This document shows, piece after piece, positions 40,316 to 49,905 of a DNA stretch of 64,000 nucleotides; the stretch's first letter is position 1; each line of letters opens with the position of its first letter. This DNA is from CBDFHF01 sp965247565 (GTDB taxonomy: Bacteria; Pseudomonadota; Gammaproteobacteria; Methylococcales; Methylomonadaceae). Under the pieces are notes generated by a model. It was given only the letters and a program-made list of their open reading frames with translations. It was not told the origin of the DNA and did no database searches. The translations under genes were made by a program, and so were the position numbers. The stretch lies in assembly GCA_965247565.1 (NCBI GenBank), contig CBDFHF010000003.1, forward strand, positions 1,240,001-1,304,000, in the 5' to 3' direction.

Positions 40316-42373
40316 TTAAAGTGCTAAGGCAGTTAAGCTCAAGTCGATCAATTTAATACCGATAAACGGCACAATCACTCCACCTAGCCCATACACCAAC
40401 AAGTTATTGCGCAGCAAAACTTCGGCACTTTGCGGGTGATAAGCCACGCCGCGTAAAGCCAGCGGAATCAAGGCCACAATCACCAAGGCATTGAAAATCA
40501 CCGCCGACAAAATCGCGCTGTTTGGGCTATGCAAGGCCATGATGTTCAAGGCATTCAACTGCGGATAGGTGCTGGCGAATGCGGCAGGGACAATGGCAAA
40601 GTACTTGGCCAAATCGTTAGCTAAACTGAACGTGGTCAAAGCGCCACGAGTCATCAGCATTTGCTTGCCGGTTTCGACAATTTCAATCAACTTGGTCGGG
40701 TTGGAATCCAAGTCCACCATATTGCCCGCTTCTTTTGCCGCTTGAGTGCCGGAGTTCATGGCCACGGCCACATCAGCTTGTGCCAAAGCTGGGGCATCGT
40801 TCGTACCGTCACCGGTCATGGCCACCAAACGGCCTTCGGCTTGCTGCTCGCGGATTAATTTCAACTTGGCTTCCGGTGTGGCTTCGGCCAAAAAATCATC
40901 GACACCCGCTTCGGCAGCGATAGCCGCGGCCGTCAAGCGATTGTCGCCAGTAATCATGATGGTTTTGATACCCATCCGACGTAATTCCACGAAGCGCTCC
41001 TTGATGCCTCCTTTGACTGTATCTTTTAACTCAATCACGCCCAATACTTTGCCTCCATCAGCCACCAACAACGGGGTACTACCGCGCCGAGCGACTTTAT
41101 CAGCGACTTGTCGTGCTTGTTCAGGGAATTTTTCATGTTGTGTTTCTACATAGCCACGAATGGCATCGGCCGCACCTTTGCGGATTTGCCGGTCGCCAAT
41201 ATTCACGCCGCTCATCCGGGTTTGGGCGCTAAACGGCACAAAGGTGGCCCCCAATTCGTGGATATTACGTTCGCGGATAGCGAATTTTTGCTTGGCTAAG
41301 ACGATAATACTTCGGCCTTCTGGCGTTTCATCCGCCAAGGTTGCTAACTGTGCGGCGTCAGCTAATTCTTGCTCAGTCGTTTCACCTATCGGAAAAAAGC
41401 CGGAGGCTTGCCGGTTACCCAAGGTAATCGTACCGGTTTTATCGAGCAGCAACACGTCCACGTCGCCAGCGGCCTCAATAGCACGGCCTGAGGTGGCTAT
41501 GACGTTTTTCTGCATCATCCGGCCAATGCCGGCAACACCGATTGCTGACAGCAAGCCTCCGATAGTGGTAGGAATCAAACACACCAATAACGCCACCAAT
41601 ACGGTAATGGAAACTGGCGTACCGGATTGGGCGATTTCAACACTATAAATTGAAAACGGCAATAAAGTCACCGTGGTCAATAAAAAGATTAAGGTTAATG
41701 CCACCAATAAGATGGTCAAGGCGATTTCATTGGGCGTTTTTTGCCGCGATGCACTTTCCACCATGGCAATCATGCGATCCAAAAAGGCCTCGCCGGGATT
41801 GACCACAACCTTGACTACTAACCAATCCGACAACACCCGAGTGCCGCCGGTGACCGAACTGAAATCACCCCCGGATTCTCGAATCACCGGCGCTGATTCG
41901 CCAGTAATGGCGCTTTCATCGACCGAAGCCACGCCTTCGATGACTTCGCCGTCGGCCGGAACGAAATCACCCGCTTCAATCAACACGAAGTCGCCACGAC
42001 GCAATGCGGTACTGCTCACTTTGCTGAAGTCGGTGCTGTACCGAGGCTCATCTAACTTTTTCGCCATGATGTCGCGTTTGGCGCTACGCAATGAGGCGGC
42101 TTGGGCCTTACTACGGCCTTCAGCCACGCTTTCGGCAAAATTGGCAAACAACACGGTAAACCACAGCCAAAAGGTAATGTGCAACATAAACCTGGCTTCG
42201 CCATTGCCTTCCGATAAGGCCATCACGCTTAAACCGGTGGTTAATAAACTGCCGATGTACACCACAAACATCACCGGATTTTTCCATTGTTGTTGTGGCA
42301 CCAGTTTTCTAAGGGATTCAAATACCGCCTCTATAACAATAGCGCGGTCAAATAAAGCTTGTTTTGCGCTCAT
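40316..42373 (-). CDS. kdpB: K+-transporting ATPase subunit KdpB (P-type ATPase)
   Basis: A 685-residue P-type ATPase that energises the KdpFABC high-affinity potassium pump. It shows the phosphorylation motif DKTGTITLG (about 311), the TGES motif in ITGESAPV, the nucleotide-binding KGAADAI, MITGDNRLTAAAIAAEAGVDDF and the hinge GDGTNDAPALAQADVA. Its start overlaps the kdpA stop by 4 bp, a translational coupling. Confidence 0.98.
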   Translation of the reverse strand: MSAKQALFDRAIVIEAVFESLRKLVPQQQWKNPVMFVVYIGSLLTTGLSVMALSEGNGEARFMLHITFWLWFTVLFANFAESVAEGRSKAQAASLRSAKRDIMAKKLDEPRYSTDFSKVSSTALRRGDFVLIEAGDFVPADGEVIEGVASVDESAITGESAPVIRESGGDFSSVTGGTRVLSDWLVVKVVVNPGEAFLDRMIAMVESASRQKTPNEIALTILLVALTLIFLLTTVTLLPFSIYSVEIAQSGTPVSITVLVALLVCLIPTTIGGLLSAIGVAGIGRMMQKNVIATSGRAIEAAGDVDVLLLDKTGTITLGNRQASGFFPIGETTEQELADAAQLATLADETPEGRSIIVLAKQKFAIRERNIHELGATFVPFSAQTRMSGVNIGDRQIRKGAADAIRGYVETQHEKFPEQARQVADKVARRGSTPLLVADGGKVLGVIELKDTVKGGIKERFVELRRMGIKTIMITGDNRLTAAAIAAEAGVDDFLAEATPEAKLKLIREQQAEGRLVAMTGDGTNDAPALAQADVAVAMNSGTQAAKEAGNMVDLDSNPTKLIEIVETGKQMLMTRGALTTFSLANDLAKYFAIVPAAFASTYPQLNALNIMALHSPNSAILSAVIFNALVIVALIPLALRGVAYHPQSAEVLLRNNLLVYGLGGVIVPFIGIKLIDLSLTALAL

Positions 42374-44130
42374 TGGGCGACTCCCGTTGCTGAATTCATA
42401 ATGATGTGTTCAACCACCGGCCCCAAGGCCAAAGCGGGTACAAAAGTTAAAGCTCCGACCAACACCACGGTAGCGATCAACAACATCACAAATAAGGGCG
42501 TATGGGTGGCTAAGGTTCCGGAGGTCACCGGAATGGATTTTTTATTGGCCAAGGAGCCGGCAATCGCCAACACTGGCACAATAATGCCGAACCGACCTAG
42601 CAACATGCAAATGCCCAAAGCTATATTGTAAAACGGCGTGTTAGCACTTAAACCACCAAAGGCACTGCCGTTATTGCCAGATGCCGATGAGAAGGCGTAC
42701 AGAATTTCACTAAAGCCATGGGCACCTGGATTAGCCACCGAGGATTTTCCGGCTTCGATCATCACCGCCAGTGCTGTGCCGCCAAGAATCAAAAAGGCTG
42801 GGATCAAAATAATCACCGAAGCCATCTTCATTTCAAAGGCTTCGATTTTTTTCCCCAAATATTCTGGGGTTCGGCCAATCATTAACCCAGCCACAAAAAC
42901 GCCGATCAAAGCAAAAATCAGCATGCCGTATAAGCCAGAGCCGACGCCCCCGAAGATCACTTCACCCAATTGAATTAACCACATCGGCATCAAACCGCCT
43001 AGCGGGGTAAATGAGTCATGCATGGCATTCACCGAGCCATTAGAAGCCGCCGTAGTTGCCGTCGCCCAAATGGCGGAATTGACGATACCGAAACGGGTTT
43101 CCTTGCCTTCCATATTGCCGCCGGATTGAGTCAGGCTAGCCGTTTGGTCTACGCCAATGGCCGCCAAATTGGGATTACCGCCCTGCTCCAAAATCGCTGT
43201 CGGCACCAACAAGGCCACAAACACAATAGTCATCGCTGCCAAAATGGCCCAGCCCTGTCGGGTATCGCCGACCAAGATGCCAAAGGTGTAGCACAAAGCT
43301 GCCGGTATCAACAGAATCGCCAACATCTCAAAGAAATTTGATAGCGGCGTAGGGTTTTCAAATTGGTGTGCAGAGTTGGCATTAAAAAAACCACCGCCAT
43401 TCGTGCCCAATTGTTTGATGGCAATCTGCGAAGCCGCAGGACCAACCGCGATGGTTTGGGTGACTTTCTCGGTATTGCTGGCGCTGCTGACTTGCTCCAC
43501 AACAGGAACCACATAATATGGCTTAAAGGTTTGCACCACGCCTTGGCCAACCAAGAACAGCGCAAAAATAAAGGAAAACGGCAGCAAAATATATAAAGTA
43601 CTGCGGGTCATATCCACCCAAAAGTTGCCAATGGTTCCCGCTTGCACACGCTGGAAACCACGGATCAGCGCCATTAACACGGCCATACCGGTCGCTGCCG
43701 ACAAAAAGTTTTGCACCGACAAGCCCAGCATTTGGGTGAGATAGCTCATGGTTGACTCCCCGCCGTAGCCTTGCCAGTTGGTGTTGCTGGCAAAACTGAT
43801 GGCGGTATTAAACGCCGAATCCACGCTGACATTAGCCAGTTGCTGCGGATTCAACGGTAGTTGTGCTTGCAACAATTGCAAGGCAAATACCACCAAGCCA
43901 CCGAACAAGTTAAACCATAGCACTGCCGTCGCATATTGCTTCCAACTCATATCCTGATCTGGATCAACACCGCTTAATTTATACAGCAGCGCTTCTAGCG
44001 GTACCAACCAGCGAATAAGCCAGATTGGGCTATTTCCATAGACTTTTGCCATGTACACACCCAAAGGTTTGGCGAGCAATAGCAAAACTATTAGATATAT
44101 AAAAATTTGCGTTAAACCATTGGCAGTCAT
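42370..44130 (-). CDS. kdpA: K+-transporting ATPase subunit KdpA
   Basis: A 586-residue, about ten-span potassium-binding subunit derived from an ion channel. It contains filter-like repeats such as SFASNTNWQGYGGESTMSY, QLGTNGGGFFNANSAHQFENP and SASGNNGSAFGGL, and ends MNSATGVAQ. The ATG overlaps the stop of the small kdpF gene (TGATG on the minus strand). Confidence 0.98.
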   Translation of the reverse strand: MTANGLTQIFIYLIVLLLLAKPLGVYMAKVYGNSPIWLIRWLVPLEALLYKLSGVDPDQDMSWKQYATAVLWFNLFGGLVVFALQLLQAQLPLNPQQLANVSVDSAFNTAISFASNTNWQGYGGESTMSYLTQMLGLSVQNFLSAATGMAVLMALIRGFQRVQAGTIGNFWVDMTRSTLYILLPFSFIFALFLVGQGVVQTFKPYYVVPVVEQVSSASNTEKVTQTIAVGPAASQIAIKQLGTNGGGFFNANSAHQFENPTPLSNFFEMLAILLIPAALCYTFGILVGDTRQGWAILAAMTIVFVALLVPTAILEQGGNPNLAAIGVDQTASLTQSGGNMEGKETRFGIVNSAIWATATTAASNGSVNAMHDSFTPLGGLMPMWLIQLGEVIFGGVGSGLYGMLIFALIGVFVAGLMIGRTPEYLGKKIEAFEMKMASVIILIPAFLILGGTALAVMIEAGKSSVANPGAHGFSEILYAFSSASGNNGSAFGGLSANTPFYNIALGICMLLGRFGIIVPVLAIAGSLANKKSIPVTSGTLATHTPLFVMLLIATVVLVGALTFVPALALGPVVEHIIMNSATGVAQ

Positions 44131-44219
44131 CAGAATTTCTCCGGAAAAAATAGCACTACCAGCAAATAAATGAATAAAGCCAACGCCATCAAACCGCTTA
44201 AACTATAGACAAAGGTCAT
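44130..44219 (-). CDS. kdpF: K+-transporting ATPase small subunit KdpF
   Basis: A 29-residue single-span peptide: MTFVYSLSGLMALALF followed by IYLLVVLFFPEKF. KdpF is a lipid-like stabiliser of the Kdp pump and is always encoded just before kdpA. Its TGA overlaps the kdpA ATG. GGGGGAAATT lies before its ATG as the ribosome binding site. Confidence 0.93.
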   Translation of the reverse strand: MTFVYSLSGLMALALFIYLLVVLFFPEKF

Positions 44220-44269
44220 AATTTCCCCCTCGGAATTTGTGATCTGAGGTTTCAATGTAACGCCATTTC

Positions 44270-44286
44270 TATAAAGAAGTTGTAAA
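44270..44286 (-). promoter_or_regulatory. Possible KdpE-binding site
   Basis: On the minus strand TTTACA-ACTTC-TTTATA, a T-rich direct repeat of the kind bound by KdpE upstream of kdpFABC, lies about 50 bp before kdpF. The remaining gap to cas3 (44287-44641) holds no gene. TTGTTA with TAAATT 16 bp further on (near 44519-44546) is a weak promoter candidate for cas3. Confidence 0.4.
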
Positions 44287-44641
44287 AATGATCCTCTAGC
44301 TGCGGTGAGAAAAACTGGAGTATCTGGCTTATCAAAATTATCTGTAAAGCTTTAAAACCAGGGTGCACTGATTTCTGATTTGGTTGAGGAACTTGATGGA
44401 AAGAATTGAACTCTCGATGTTATCGATCAAAGGGGGCCAGATGTGGTGATGCATTTGCTGAAAACATTAGCTGAATGTCTTTGTGTATTTTTCAGGTAAT
44501 AGATAAGGCTATTGGCGACTTGTTAACGATGGAACTCAGGTTAAATTATCAAAATTTCCTCGCGTGAAAAATCTCAGGCAATTTTATCCCCTATACTTGG
44601 ATCATGGCCTTTTGCGACAATATTTCAAGGAATGAATTTAA

Positions 44642-47197
44642 ATGTTAACCCCTCGTGTCAAAAGTAATATTTGTACTAACGCGCTTCAGCTAAATGAATG
44701 TTTGGCTAAAACTTATAAAACCATCTCGGGAGAAAAACTTGCCGGTCGACAGGTTTTAAATCATTGCCAGATTGTCGGTGAAGTAGCTCGCGAGTTGCTC
44801 AAGCGAATGCCGGATTGGTTAACGGCAGAAATATTTCCTAAAGGTTCGGAGCTAATTGCTGCTTCGCATGATATTGGTAAAGTCAGTCCTACATTTCAGG
44901 AAAAACTCTATCGCGGTACTGACGGATACAGTCGCAATTCCAAGTCCGGGTTGGAAAAATTTAATCCCGATATTGAAAAACAATGGGGCGGCCATGCCGG
45001 TGTCAGCCAGGCAGCAGCTCAATATTTAAAGCTAGGGGAATACATTCCCGAAATTCTCGGACAGCATCACGGTTACTCGCCGAACGTGACCAATCTTGCC
45101 ACCGATGAAGTCTTCGGCGGCCCAGCCTGGCAGCAACGCCGGGAAGAATTGCTCGCAGGCTTAAAGTCTGCATTGCAGGCCGAGTTTCCGGTGGTTGCCA
45201 ACGAATTACAGGCGCGCGTGCTGGCAGGATTTACCACCGTGTCTGATTGGATTGGTTCGGGCTCTTTATTTGATGTACCTAGTGAAGACTGGCAACCGCG
45301 CATTCAACAAGCGCTGGACGAGGCAGGTTTTCTGCAACCTACGCTAAAACATGATTTAAGTTTCGCCGAGATTTTTGGCTTTCAACCCCGTAATGTTCAG
45401 CAGTGTTTCATTGAGCAAGTCACGCAACCCGGTGTCTACGTGTTGGAAGCACCGATGGGATTGGGCAAAACCGAAGCCGCGCTCTACGCCGCTTACCGGC
45501 TGCTGACCACCCATCAAGCTTCCGGCATTTACTTTGCGTTGCCTACGCAGCTGACCTCCGACAAAATCCATGACCGGGTTAGTGACTTTCTCAAGCAAAT
45601 TCTTGATAGCGACAGCGCACATCAACAACCCTTGTTACTACACAGTAACGCTTGGCTGAAAACCGAATTAGGCAAAGAAGGTAATCCCGGCGGTTCCTGG
45701 TTTCAAGCCTCCAAACGCGGCATTCTGGCGCCGTTTGCAGTCGGCACCATCGACCAGGCGTTAATGGCGGTGATGAATGTCAAACATGGATTTGTGCGTA
45801 CTTTCGGCCTTGTCGGCAAAGTGGTGATTCTGGATGAAGTGCATAGTTACGACAGTTACACCGGCACTATTCTGGATGAATTGGTACAGGCACTTCGGCA
45901 ACTGCATTGTACGGTGATTATTCTCAGCGCCACGCTCACAGGCCAGCGACGCAGCATTTTGTTAAATAGCGCATCGATTAATAAAAGCTACCCGTTGATT
46001 TCAGCCATGCCGAAAACGGGCGGATTGGTTGAGCAAGCAGTGCAGAATATTGACGATGTCAGCGTGGCTGTTCGGCAATGCCAAGAGGACAACGCGGCGA
46101 TTGAAGAAGCATTATTGCGTGCCGAACAAGGCCAGCAAGTATTGTGGGTGGAAAATACAGTTGCTGAAGCGCAGCGCATCTATTTGCTGCTGGCCGCCCG
46201 AGATTGCTCTCCCAAAATTGAATGCGGCCTGTTGCATTCACGTTTCCTAAAAACCGATCGGGAACGTAACGAAAATTACTGGACCGGTTTATACGGCAAA
46301 GCCGACGACATTGAGCGATCTCAATGCGGACGTATATTGGTCGGCACCCAGGTGTTGGAACAATCGCTGGATATAGATGCCGATTTCTTAATCAGTCGCT
46401 TTGCGCCCAGCGACATGTTGCTGCAACGCATCGGTCGTTTATGGCGGCATGACAATACCTTGCGCCCCGCCGGTGCAAAACGCGAAGTTTGGTTGCTTGC
46501 CCCTGAATTGGTTAATGCCATCGAAAACCCGGAAAAGTCTTTCGGCAAAACAGCTAAAGTTTACAGTCCTTATGTGCTGTGCCGCAGTCTGCAAGTTTGG
46601 CAAGACCGGCAACAGATCACACTACCCGGTCAAATCAGGGAGATTATTGAAGCCACTTATGCTGACCGAGAGGAAACTGGCGGCATGCTGAATTATTTCA
46701 ACGTTCTTGAAAAGAAGCGCCAAGAGCTACAACGCCTAGCTCTCTTCGGATTATCTAAGGCGGGGAAAACACTGTCTGAAGAAAAAGCAGGTACTCGTTA
46801 CAGCGAACAAGATTCCGTCGACGTGTTACTGATTAAAAACTACCAGACTGATAAACAACAAGGCGGTGTTCTGGTGAGGTTTTTAGACGGCGAAAGCGTC
46901 TTACTACCCGATAAGGGCAAAGGCTTGCTTCCTGAACAACGGCGACAGCTGGCGGCAAAACTGCTGCAAAATACTGTGCGGGTTGCCGAGTATCTGGCGC
47001 CCAAACCCATTGTCGGTAACGGCCTGGATTGGCTGCAAGATTACATCTACCTGGGCAAAGCCGAGAGCGGAGAAAACCGGCTGCGCGTTGCCAAAGTGTT
47101 AGATAGCGGCGCAGTTGTCAGCTTGGATGGCGGCGAAGCCTTAGAAAAATGCTCGATTCAATACGATCAAAATCTCGGCTACCGAGCCGACAAATAA
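44642..47197 (+). CDS. cas3: Type I-E CRISPR helicase-nuclease Cas3
   Basis: An 851-residue protein with an N-terminal HD nuclease (LAASHDIGKVSPTFQEKL, HD near residue 77; GGHAGVSQAAAQYL; HHGYSPN) fused to an SF2 helicase. The helicase shows Walker A MGLGKTEAALYAAY near 274, the DEVH box in VVILDEVHSYD near 400, SATLTG, and the C-terminal VGTQVLEQSLDIDADFLISRFAPSDMLLQRIGRL-type motif (VI: LLQRIGRLWRH). Cas3 is recruited by Cascade to unwind and degrade target DNA. It is first in the cas operon, 15 bp ahead of cse1, which starts behind a clear AAGGAGG. Confidence 0.96.
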   Translation: MLTPRVKSNICTNALQLNECLAKTYKTISGEKLAGRQVLNHCQIVGEVARELLKRMPDWLTAEIFPKGSELIAASHDIGKVSPTFQEKLYRGTDGYSRNSKSGLEKFNPDIEKQWGGHAGVSQAAAQYLKLGEYIPEILGQHHGYSPNVTNLATDEVFGGPAWQQRREELLAGLKSALQAEFPVVANELQARVLAGFTTVSDWIGSGSLFDVPSEDWQPRIQQALDEAGFLQPTLKHDLSFAEIFGFQPRNVQQCFIEQVTQPGVYVLEAPMGLGKTEAALYAAYRLLTTHQASGIYFALPTQLTSDKIHDRVSDFLKQILDSDSAHQQPLLLHSNAWLKTELGKEGNPGGSWFQASKRGILAPFAVGTIDQALMAVMNVKHGFVRTFGLVGKVVILDEVHSYDSYTGTILDELVQALRQLHCTVIILSATLTGQRRSILLNSASINKSYPLISAMPKTGGLVEQAVQNIDDVSVAVRQCQEDNAAIEEALLRAEQGQQVLWVENTVAEAQRIYLLLAARDCSPKIECGLLHSRFLKTDRERNENYWTGLYGKADDIERSQCGRILVGTQVLEQSLDIDADFLISRFAPSDMLLQRIGRLWRHDNTLRPAGAKREVWLLAPELVNAIENPEKSFGKTAKVYSPYVLCRSLQVWQDRQQITLPGQIREIIEATYADREETGGMLNYFNVLEKKRQELQRLALFGLSKAGKTLSEEKAGTRYSEQDSVDVLLIKNYQTDKQQGGVLVRFLDGESVLLPDKGKGLLPEQRRQLAAKLLQNTVRVAEYLAPKPIVGNGLDWLQDYIYLGKAESGENRLRVAKVLDSGAVVSLDGGEALEKCSIQYDQNLGYRADK

Positions 47198-47212
47198 CCC
47201 CAAGGAGGATAA

Positions 47213-48724
47213 ATGCCCATTGAAAACCGCTTTAACCTGATCGACGAGCCCTGGATACCGATCGTTGATGTCGGCCGAGTCAGCTTAAAAGATATTTTTA
47301 GCCGACGCGACTACCGCGCATTAGGCGGCAACCCGGTACAAAAAATTGCGTTAACTAAATTACTGTTGGCGATTGCCCAAGCCGCTGTCACACCGGAGGA
47401 GGATGAAGCTTGGGTTGAGCTGGGTGCAGAAGGCATGGCTGCAAATTGTCTGGCGTATTTGGATAAATGGCATGACCGGTTTTGGCTCTATGGCGATAGG
47501 CCCTTTTTGCAGATGTCTGCGATTCAGGCTGCCAGCATTCAAAGCTTTGGCGCTGTTCTGGCAGAAATCGCTACCGGCAACACCACGGTATTGATTCAAA
47601 CACAAACTGAAAAAAGCTTATCCGATGCGGATAAAGCCTTACTGATCGTGTCATTGATGGGATTCGGTTTAGGCGGCAAGAAAACCGACAACAGCGTGGT
47701 GTTGTCTCAAGGTTACACTGGAAAGGCCAATGACAAAGGCAAACCTGCTACCGGCAAACCGGGGCCTGCCGTTGGTTTTATGGGGGTTATGCACAATTTT
47801 CTGATTGGCCAATCCGTTGCAGATACACTGTGGCTGAATCTGCTGACAGCCGAACAAATTCAAAAAATGCGCATTTATAGCGGCGGATTAGGGGCTGCAC
47901 CATGGGAAGTCATGCCGACAGGCGAAGCTTGCGAGACGGCTAAAGCCTTGCAAACCAGTTTGATGGGGCGTTTGGTGCCATTATCCCGTTTTTGCTTATT
48001 AGCCAATACCGGTCTGCATTATTCGGAAGGTATCGCCCACCAAGGTTACAAGGAAAACATGATCGACCCCAGTGTGTCGGTCGACTATTCCGGTAAAGAC
48101 CCGAAAGTGATTTGGGTTGATCCTGAAAAAAGACCGTGGCGCTTTTTGACCGCACTATTAGGGTTTTTGGCACAAACCGGCAGTTCAGGTTTTGATTGCT
48201 ACCAATTACGATTTGGCTTGCCGCGCTCCAGAGCTCGCGTTGAAACGCTTGGTATTTGGTCGGGTGGTCTTCGAGTTAGCAGCAACGCCGGTGAACAATA
48301 CGTTTCCGGCACAGATGACTTCGTCGAATCCGTCATTATGTTGCCACAGGATATTTTTGGAACTTTGTGGTTTTCCAACTTACAGCAGGAAATGACTGAA
48401 CTCGATCAACTCTCCAAAATCGTTTACAGCGCCACGCTTAACTTCTTCAAAAATCAAAATATGGACGGCAAAGCGCAGGCCGGTTTGGCCAGTAATTTAT
48501 TCTGGCAACTCTGTGAGCGCAGGTTTCAAGAGTTGGTTAATGTCAGCGATGACTTTAATCAAGCCCAAGCTCTGCGCAAAAACTTTGCCGGTTTTGCCAA
48601 TCAAGCCTATGACCGTTTTTGTGCTAAAGACACCGCCAGGCAACTGGATGCCTGGGCTAAAAATAGGCCCAATTTGGGCAAATACCTGAAAGATCAAACC
48701 AAAACCGAAGAGGCTCCTGCATGA
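47213..48724 (+). CDS. cse1: Cascade large subunit Cse1 (CasA/Cas8e)
   Basis: A 503-residue protein. It shows the family start NLIDEPWIPIVD, GDRPFLQM, the VGFMGVMHNFLIG-like central region and YRFEVRF-equivalent segments, and ends in an alpha-helical bundle. Cse1 recognises the PAM and recruits Cas3. A strong AAGGAGG lies 8 bp before the ATG. It overlaps cse2 by 4 bp. Confidence 0.95.
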   Translation: MPIENRFNLIDEPWIPIVDVGRVSLKDIFSRRDYRALGGNPVQKIALTKLLLAIAQAAVTPEEDEAWVELGAEGMAANCLAYLDKWHDRFWLYGDRPFLQMSAIQAASIQSFGAVLAEIATGNTTVLIQTQTEKSLSDADKALLIVSLMGFGLGGKKTDNSVVLSQGYTGKANDKGKPATGKPGPAVGFMGVMHNFLIGQSVADTLWLNLLTAEQIQKMRIYSGGLGAAPWEVMPTGEACETAKALQTSLMGRLVPLSRFCLLANTGLHYSEGIAHQGYKENMIDPSVSVDYSGKDPKVIWVDPEKRPWRFLTALLGFLAQTGSSGFDCYQLRFGLPRSRARVETLGIWSGGLRVSSNAGEQYVSGTDDFVESVIMLPQDIFGTLWFSNLQQEMTELDQLSKIVYSATLNFFKNQNMDGKAQAGLASNLFWQLCERRFQELVNVSDDFNQAQALRKNFAGFANQAYDRFCAKDTARQLDAWAKNRPNLGKYLKDQTKTEEAPA

Positions 48725-49242
48725 GTAGTGAAGTAAGCAAATCCGGAAAAAGCGCGGCTTTTGTAACGTTTACCGTTGAGCAATGCCAACACAACAACGG
48801 CCTTGCCGCCGCATTAAAACGTGCCGACAACCCGGCAACTGAATACCAATGCTGGGAACATCTGGCGGCCTTTCACATCGACCTGGAAAAAGATTACGAG
48901 CGTTTACCCTATGCCACCATTGCCGCCGCAATTGCCAAGGCTAAAGCGGCGCACAACGGCAACGTCGGCATCGGCCGTGCCATTGCGCTGTGTTACGAGG
49001 ACGGCAATAACAGCGATCAGGCCAAAGCCAAACTGCGACGTTTACTGGCTTGTGAATCGGTCGACGAAGCCTGCCGGATTTTACGGCCATTGTTCAGTTT
49101 GATCGACAGCAAAGCAGGGGTAACTTTGAACTATGCGCAGTTGCTGTCTGACTTGCTGAAATTCCATTGGGACAATCAGCGCGTCAAAAGTCGCTGGGCG
49201 CAAGATTTTTATAGCCGCGAAAAGCAGAGGGAGGAAGCATGA
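48721..49242 (+). CDS. cse2: Cascade small subunit Cse2 (CasB)
   Basis: A 173-residue, mostly alpha-helical protein: YQCWEHLAAFHIDL, IGRAIALCYEDG, KLRRLLACESVDEACRILRPLFSLI and a basic end VKSRWAQDFYSREK. The length and pattern fit Cse2, two copies of which line the belly of Cascade. It overlaps both neighbours by 4 bp. Confidence 0.93.
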   Translation: MSSEVSKSGKSAAFVTFTVEQCQHNNGLAAALKRADNPATEYQCWEHLAAFHIDLEKDYERLPYATIAAAIAKAKAAHNGNVGIGRAIALCYEDGNNSDQAKAKLRRLLACESVDEACRILRPLFSLIDSKAGVTLNYAQLLSDLLKFHWDNQRVKSRWAQDFYSREKQREEA

Positions 49243-49886
49243 GCGACGACTTAGCTCCTATGTATGCCAGCGTATTGCGCTTGTCTCGAGGTGATGTTAA
49301 AGCCCTGAAAATCACTGATGCGTATTCTTTGCATCGGGTCGTTTACGATTTATTTGACGATGTTCGTAGCGAGCAGCAAAAGCAGGCCAGCGTCACTAGC
49401 GGCATTTTATACGCGGATAAAGGCGGTGATTTTAATAACCGCCTGATTCTCATGCTTACCGATCGCCAGCCCAATCCGACGCCTGCATTCGGAGAAGTCG
49501 AAAGCAAAATCATCGGCGAAGGTTTTTTGCAACACAACCATTACGCCTTTGAAGTGACCGTCAATCCCGGCAAACGCGACAATCAAAGCGGCAAAATCGT
49601 TGCCGTGCGCGGCCGTGAAGCGATTGCCGAGTGGTTTATCGAACGCGGCGAAAAATCCTGGGGCTTTAAGATCAACCCCAACAATCTACAGATTGAAAAA
49701 ATGTCCGTGCAAACCTTTAAAAAAGACAGCCAAACCGTCACCCACGGCAGCGCTACTTTAAAAGGTGAATTGCAGGTCATCGACCGCGAACAATTCAGCC
49801 AAAGCTTTCGGCAAGGTATCGGTCGGGGCAGGGCTTTCGGCTTTGGCCTGTTGCAAATCGTACCGCTCTCATCCACTTTCTCTTAA
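49239..49886 (+). CDS. cas6e: CRISPR RNA endoribonuclease Cas6e (CasE/Cse3)
   Basis: A 215-residue RAMP protein that cuts pre-crRNA at the repeat hairpin and stays bound to the 3' end. The likely catalytic histidine is H32 in YSLHRVVYDLF. The glycine-rich C-terminal loop is FRQGIGRGRAFGFGLLQIVPL. GFLQHNHYAFEVTVNPGKR is the usual central strand. It sits between cse2 and cas7e rather than behind cas5e as in E. coli. Confidence 0.93.
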   Translation: MSDDLAPMYASVLRLSRGDVKALKITDAYSLHRVVYDLFDDVRSEQQKQASVTSGILYADKGGDFNNRLILMLTDRQPNPTPAFGEVESKIIGEGFLQHNHYAFEVTVNPGKRDNQSGKIVAVRGREAIAEWFIERGEKSWGFKINPNNLQIEKMSVQTFKKDSQTVTHGSATLKGELQVIDREQFSQSFRQGIGRGRAFGFGLLQIVPLSSTFS

Positions 49887-49905
49887 TCACAAAGGAATCA
49901 ACTCC